Origin: Euryarchaeota archaeon UBA229
GTDB lineage: Archaea > Thermoplasmatota > Poseidoniia > Poseidoniales > Poseidoniaceae
Length of the DNA: 10,784 bases
Assembly (NCBI GenBank): GCA_002505355.1
Contig: DAUW01000020.1
Span: 20,281-31,064 of the forward strand
Reading direction: 5' to 3'
Numbering within the stretch: position 1 is the stretch's first letter; each line of letters opens with the position of its first letter. The position numbers and the translations under genes were made by a program. The notes beneath the pieces were generated by a model that had not been told where the DNA came from, searched no databases, and saw only the letters and a list, made by a program, of their open reading frames with translations. This document shows positions 6,896 to 10,784 of the stretch, piece after piece.

Positions 6896-9403
6896 TTATT
6901 CCTCTTCGAATAGATTTTGGTTTTTTGTGTTCAGTTGCTTGATTTTGTAAATTCCACTGTAAGTTACGCCCAACATACCGAGCATCATCAATGACCACCC
7001 AAGCCACACTAAATGCGAGGCTGGCAAATCGTAAATGGTGACTCTAACCAGGTTAACTGATTCCAACCCGTTGGAAGAGGTTTGTTGCATCAAACCTTGT
7101 GCTTGTGTTCCGTCAAAAATAAACACCATATCCCCCGACCAGCGTGATAATACGTCAACTTCCGACCGCGCCGTGCCAGTACGATCGAATCTCAACATAC
7201 CTGGTTCAACAACTCCAATTTCATCAAAGTCGCCGTCCTGATAATCATAAACAGTTATTTTTGCACCAACAAAGCCGTCCCCAACCTCTAAGTTATCTTC
7301 TGTTGCAATGAGCTCGGTGAATTCGAAACCGTAATTGCCGTCGATAATGATTTCATCTTTAACTAGGGTAATTCGGTGACTTGCATCTCCTCTATCTACC
7401 AGTACAGTGGTAGTGATGTGGCCAATCAGCAAAAGCACCAAGCCAAGGTGAACTAAGTGAGCATTGACTGGGATTCGAAGCCAGAATTTCTGCTTGGTGG
7501 ACTTGGTGATTTGCTGCTTGACCTCAAAGACCAGAGGTCCAACCAGTAGCAATAACATCGGAAATGAAATCCATGCAATAACACCCCTATTGATGTAGTC
7601 AGACAAGGCTGTAGATGAGTCACCGCCCAAGGTGTCAGAGAAGAATATCGCCATGTACAGCGAAAATGACAGCACAGCCAACAACACGTAAACCGTATTT
7701 TGAGGATTCGCCTTCCGACGTGTGTATGTCAACATCGCTGCTGCAAACCCGAGTAAAAACGGGGCGCCATACAACTCATGAGCATCAAAATTAATCGTAT
7801 CGATACTCTCCAGCAATATGACTAGAGTTAACACAAGATAGAGACTGACTAACATTACCGATGACCACAAAGCGAGCCGATTAAGCCGCGATTTTGTCAT
7901 CCAGGTATCTGACTTCTTGGTTTCATCCTCCTCCATCAAGAAAGGCGCAATAAAGACCAGAATGACCACAGCAGCGGTGATAATCCCGATCATTCCCGAC
8001 CATGCCCCAGCCAGACCAAGCATTATACCTAAACTAGCCCAAATCCACTCCTTTGATGCGTTGTCTGAGTAGTACATCGGAGTGAAGAAGACAATAAACA
8101 GCATGACAAAAAATGCCTTTGGTACCAGTAAATAAACAGCAACTGGTAAGACAATTATACTTGGCAATAATTTACCTGAATGAAAGTTCCAACCTTCTGA
8201 GTTTCTAACTACATTCGGGTTAGAGAGTTTATCTAAGCCTACAAAACAAATTAGTAATCCAAATATTACCGGATTAGGAATCCAATGATACAGATCTGCA
8301 CCGAAGAAAATCGCTAGCCCTGCGCCGATTGTTGGAATCAACAAAATTAGTGCAGAATTTGGTGATGGTCGTGCATGATATGCTCTCCTGTTTAGCATTA
8401 GCCATGACCCAACCATCAACAGGATAAACATCAGATAGGTCATAATTTCAACCCCTGCTAAAGCATCGCTCTTCAGCAACATCATTCGAGAGAATGCATC
8501 GTCAGGCGCAGAGCCGGTATCTGAAATAACGAACGTGTGTACTGATGAGGCCCAAACTCCGCCAGCCCTGGTCACTAAAGTTGCGAATAATGCTAATGCA
8601 CCCACCACTAAACCAGCACCAATCCAACCGTTATCTGTAACCTTTCCGGGCCTTGTTCGCATGTGAGATAAACCGACTAAAGCCAACCAAGGCAGGAAAG
8701 ACCCGGTCTCCACAGGATCCCATGCCCAGTACCCACCCCAATCAAGGATTAGATATGCCCACAGGCCTCCAAGTCCTATGCCGACTGTAGTTACCAACAA
8801 ACCAGGGCGAACTAGAGTTAGAATTCTAGTCTCGATATCGGTGGTTTCATGGGTAAATATGGCAGCGAGTGAGACTGCAGCAATAAAAATACAAAATGAG
8901 TAAGCAAGAAAGATAATCGGTGGGTGAATTATCATCAAATTGGTTTGCAGCAGTTCATTTAGCCCCGAGCCAACAAAGAAGTTTGGAGTTGGTTTGAAAG
9001 GGTTAAGAACCAGAGCAATAAACAACAAAGTAAGCGAAAATCCGTACATTACACGCTGGCGAAAGTTACGCGATATATTCGACTCACTAGATTTACCAAC
9101 AATTGGTTTCCGCCACAACCAAGCGAGTAATGATAACCAAACAACCCACATTAAAATCGGTCCTTCCCGCGCTGCCCAAGTTGCGGCAAACCGATACTTC
9201 ATTGGTAGAGATTCTCCACCAAATGCGGCAACATACTGTATTGAAGTATCATTGACAATAAATCTGCTAACCAAGGTAAAGAAAGGCAAAGCCAGTAACA
9301 GGTGTGCCAGCAGAGCTGTTGGCTTTGACCGCTCATGCATGTCAGGTTTGGCCATCAACACAACTGCGGCGAGACATGCCGTCCACAGTGTTGCCTCCCA
9401 CAT
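6896..9403 (-). CDS. ccmF: CcmF/CcsA-family haem lyase for cytochrome c maturation, enlarged
   Basis: Polytopic membrane protein that would attach haem to apocytochrome c on the outer face of the membrane. Positions below count from a GTG at 9412; subtract 3 for the ATG at 9403. The WWD signature WGGYWAWDPVETGSF is at 225-239. All four expected CcmF histidines appear: H163 in HPPIIF and H292 in SSVHTF flank the WWD loop, and H250 in GLSHM and H655 in LVHLG are candidate membrane haem ligands. GPLVFE (625-630), then a hydrophilic extracytoplasmic domain (about 672-795) and a last helix (798-820), follow the CcmF plan. At about 835 residues it exceeds E. coli CcmF (647); the excess lies between H292 and GPLV, where about six extra helices occur. 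The ATG at 9403 has GGGGG 11 bases upstream and starts MWEATLW; the GTG has poor spacing. No other ccm gene is in the window. Confidence 0.9.
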   Translation of the reverse strand: MWEATLWTACLAAVVLMAKPDMHERSKPTALLAHLLLALPFFTLVSRFIVNDTSIQYVAAFGGESLPMKYRFAATWAAREGPILMWVVWLSLLAWLWRKPIVGKSSESNISRNFRQRVMYGFSLTLLFIALVLNPFKPTPNFFVGSGLNELLQTNLMIIHPPIIFLAYSFCIFIAAVSLAAIFTHETTDIETRILTLVRPGLLVTTVGIGLGGLWAYLILDWGGYWAWDPVETGSFLPWLALVGLSHMRTRPGKVTDNGWIGAGLVVGALALFATLVTRAGGVWASSVHTFVISDTGSAPDDAFSRMMLLKSDALAGVEIMTYLMFILLMVGSWLMLNRRAYHARPSPNSALILLIPTIGAGLAIFFGADLYHWIPNPVIFGLLICFVGLDKLSNPNVVRNSEGWNFHSGKLLPSIIVLPVAVYLLVPKAFFVMLFIVFFTPMYYSDNASKEWIWASLGIMLGLAGAWSGMIGIITAAVVILVFIAPFLMEEDETKKSDTWMTKSRLNRLALWSSVMLVSLYLVLTLVILLESIDTINFDAHELYGAPFLLGFAAAMLTYTRRKANPQNTVYVLLAVLSFSLYMAIFFSDTLGGDSSTALSDYINRGVIAWISFPMLLLLVGPLVFEVKQQITKSTKQKFWLRIPVNAHLVHLGLVLLLIGHITTTVLVDRGDASHRITLVKDEIIIDGNYGFEFTELIATEDNLEVGDGFVGAKITVYDYQDGDFDEIGVVEPGMLRFDRTGTARSEVDVLSRWSGDMVFIFDGTQAQGLMQQTSSNGLESVNLVRVTIYDLPASHLVWLGWSLMMLGMLGVTYSGIYKIKQLNTKNQNLFEEE

Positions 9404-9412
9404 AGACTGCAC

Positions 9413-9466
9413 TACCCCCGGATAATGATGGATTTATCTCTCGTAAGAATCTGTGGATAAACTGGA
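9413..9466. other. Short intergenic gap between the reductase-like gene and ccmF
   Basis: The gap is 54 bases (63 to the preferred ATG). The minus strand has a GTTTATCC element at 9455-9462 that could act as a weak TATA box, and a GGGGG at 9415-9419 that may serve as the ccmF ribosome binding site. There is no T-run of six or more, so co-transcription from the upstream gene remains possible. Confidence 0.35.
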
Positions 9467-10705
9467 TTACCAACCGAAGTGCTTGGCTCTGCTATAGCCA
9501 AATGAAAGCAACACTGAGATGACTTTCTTAGTCAGCAGGACCGGTTTACGAACGAGAATCCGTAGCCCAATTCCCAATTTTTGCAGCGGCGACATGTTAC
9601 CGAGTTCATCTGGCAAACACCTCGCCATGATTGACATCTCCTCGTCTGTTAGCTCATACAATGCTGTCTTACCTTTGAGTATTTTGTGATATGGCGGAAA
9701 TTTTTCTTTCCACGCCGTTTCGTAATCCATCAGCGCTTGCTGAGATAAATCACCAGATGCTATTGCTTTAGCAATGACGCCAGCAGCCTCCCTGCCAGAC
9801 CATAAAGCCAAATGAGAGCCCCCTTCGAATAACGGAGATGTAAAACCTGCTGCATCACCAACTAAAATCACTCCATCATCAACGGTTACATCTCTAGGCC
9901 CCGAGATCGGTATGGTTCCGCCAAATGGACGAACCTTGACTGACTCGTCCCGCCACTGTGGATTTACCACCGGTTTCCCGTCAAGGTAAGTATCTTGAAT
10001 AAATTTGTCAAGATACTTGATTGCCCCTTTTTTGTCAGTTGTAACTAGGCCTACATTGGCTCTTGCGCCCTTTTTTGGGATCATCCAAACATAACCATGA
10101 GGGGAATACTGTGGCCAGAGATAAAAATCAAGATAGCCGTCATTTTCAACCTCAGTCATTTCATATTGAAAACCGGCAATGACTTCCACGGAAGTCCCCA
10201 TGTCAAGTAATTTTGATGATGCTCCAGCAACACCTGATGCATCAATAACCGCTTTACAGAATATTGGAAATTCTCCACCTTTGCCGTCAATTTTCCAATT
10301 GGTAAATTGATTTTTGCTATTGTAAATTCGCTCCATAGAACTGACTTTGTGGCCCAAATGTAATTTTGAGCCCAATTTTCCAGCCTCATCCATCAACCAT
10401 TGCTCAAATAGGTGCTTTTCTAAAACATATCCCGGTTCAGTCAGTAACTTTTCGGTTCCATCAGGGAATATTACCCTAATTCCCTTGACGTCAAGGGCTT
10501 TGACATGCTCCGGTATGTCTAAGTCAAGATTTTGCACTGCTAGATCCGACAAGCATTCGCCGCAGTGAACTGGAACCCCTACTGCAGGATCCGCTTCAAC
10601 GACTACGGTTTTCAAACCTGCTCGAGCGCAGTGTATGGCCGCAGAGCCACCGCCAGGGCCGGCTCCGATGACCAAAACATCGACCATATCGTTTTCATCT
10701 GCCAT
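9467..10705 (-). CDS. Geranylgeranyl reductase family FAD-dependent oxidoreductase
   Basis: Flavoprotein of 412 residues in the geranylgeranyl reductase family, which in archaea saturates the isoprenoid chains of membrane lipids and, in some lineages, of quinones. The N-terminal dinucleotide fold shows VLVIGAGPGGGSAA (10-23) with the ribose-binding acid E37. PVHCGECLS (45-53) is the family's cysteine segment. GYVWMIPKKG...ANVGL (204-220) matches the archaeal Y-x-W-x-x-P lipid-cavity motif. GVILVGDAAGFTSPLFEGG (278-296) is the second FAD site, where PLFEGGSHL replaces the more usual P-x-x-GGGI. The C-terminal 70 residues include a basic, hydrophobic stretch (about 380-400) that may contact the membrane. 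I chose the ATG at 10705 because the fold begins six residues later. A TTG at 10774 would add 23 residues unlike the family N-terminus. No clear Shine-Dalgarno is seen. Substrate, phospholipid or quinone side chain, cannot be told from sequence. Confidence 0.88.
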   Translation of the reverse strand: MADENDMVDVLVIGAGPGGGSAAIHCARAGLKTVVVEADPAVGVPVHCGECLSDLAVQNLDLDIPEHVKALDVKGIRVIFPDGTEKLLTEPGYVLEKHLFEQWLMDEAGKLGSKLHLGHKVSSMERIYNSKNQFTNWKIDGKGGEFPIFCKAVIDASGVAGASSKLLDMGTSVEVIAGFQYEMTEVENDGYLDFYLWPQYSPHGYVWMIPKKGARANVGLVTTDKKGAIKYLDKFIQDTYLDGKPVVNPQWRDESVKVRPFGGTIPISGPRDVTVDDGVILVGDAAGFTSPLFEGGSHLALWSGREAAGVIAKAIASGDLSQQALMDYETAWKEKFPPYHKILKGKTALYELTDEEMSIMARCLPDELGNMSPLQKLGIGLRILVRKPVLLTKKVISVLLSFGYSRAKHFGW

Positions 10706-10775
10706 GATGGCGCTAAGGTAAATCAGTCCATCAATGAAGCGGTTAAGTTGTTGTGGAACACTACGCAGGTTCAAA

Positions 10776-10784
10776 GGTATAATC
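10776..10784 (-). promoter_or_regulatory. Possible TATA-like element upstream of the reductase-like gene
   Basis: The minus strand reads GATTATACC at the right edge of the window, about 70 bases before the preferred ATG. A start of transcription about 25 bases on would leave a leader of roughly 45-50 bases. The element touches the window edge, so context is missing and the call is weak. Confidence 0.25.

Noticed and set aside
8940..9425. Plus-strand open frame of 161 codons
   Set aside because: It lies antisense within ccmF, its translation has no membrane or domain pattern, and the opposite frame carries the WWD-family protein. It is a shadow frame.
10706..10774. TTG start adding 23 residues to the reductase-like protein
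   Set aside because: The added residues do not match the family, whose FAD fold begins within a few residues of the start. The ATG at 10705 is the better choice.
1..10784. CRISPR arrays, tRNA or rRNA genes, insertion sequences, long repeats
   Set aside because: Scanned by eye; coding density is very high, all gaps are under about 80 bases, and no repeat arrays or RNA-gene signatures were seen.

Overview
All seven complete genes and one partial gene lie on the minus strand, so the window reads from right to left. The organism is an archaeon. It carries a geranylgeranyl-reductase-family flavoprotein, a long archaeal FKBP with a C-terminal SAP motif, a membrane protein with DUF63 motifs (an archaea-specific family), and TATA-like elements upstream of genes. 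An aerobic leucine-degradation block and a CcmF-type cytochrome c maturation protein point to a heterotrophic respiring lineage. The best fit is a marine Poseidoniales (Marine Group II) type euryarchaeon. This assignment is inferred from gene content, not from a marker gene.

Layout from upstream (right) to downstream (left): a geranylgeranyl-reductase-like flavoprotein (about 10705-9467); an enlarged CcmF-type haem lyase (9403-6896); a poly-T stretch followed by a TATA-like element and a strong Shine-Dalgarno; an FKBP peptidyl-prolyl isomerase with SAP tail (6826-5993); a polytopic DUF63-like protein with an enlarged middle (5937-4531); then a tight block of the carboxyltransferase subunit of methylcrotonyl-CoA carboxylase (4474-2864), a methylglutaconyl-CoA hydratase (2821-1967), biotin carboxylase (1954-449) and a biotin carrier protein (452 to beyond the left edge).

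The last four genes form one functional unit. Biotin carboxylase charges biotin on the carrier, the carboxyltransferase moves the carboxyl group to 3-methylcrotonyl-CoA, and the crotonase hydrates the product to HMG-CoA, the late steps of leucine catabolism. In an archaeon HMG-CoA is also the entry to mevalonate and membrane lipid synthesis. The alpha subunit of the carboxylase, normally one polypeptide, is split here into two overlapping genes, with the break inside the region that normally forms the BT (subunit-contact) domain.

No gap between genes exceeds about 80 bases. I see no RNA gene, mobile element, CRISPR array or sizeable repeat. Nothing here clearly amounts to an undescribed system. 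The points most worth a second look are the split carboxylase alpha subunit, the extra membrane block in CcmF, the enlarged DUF63 protein and the FKBP-SAP fusion.
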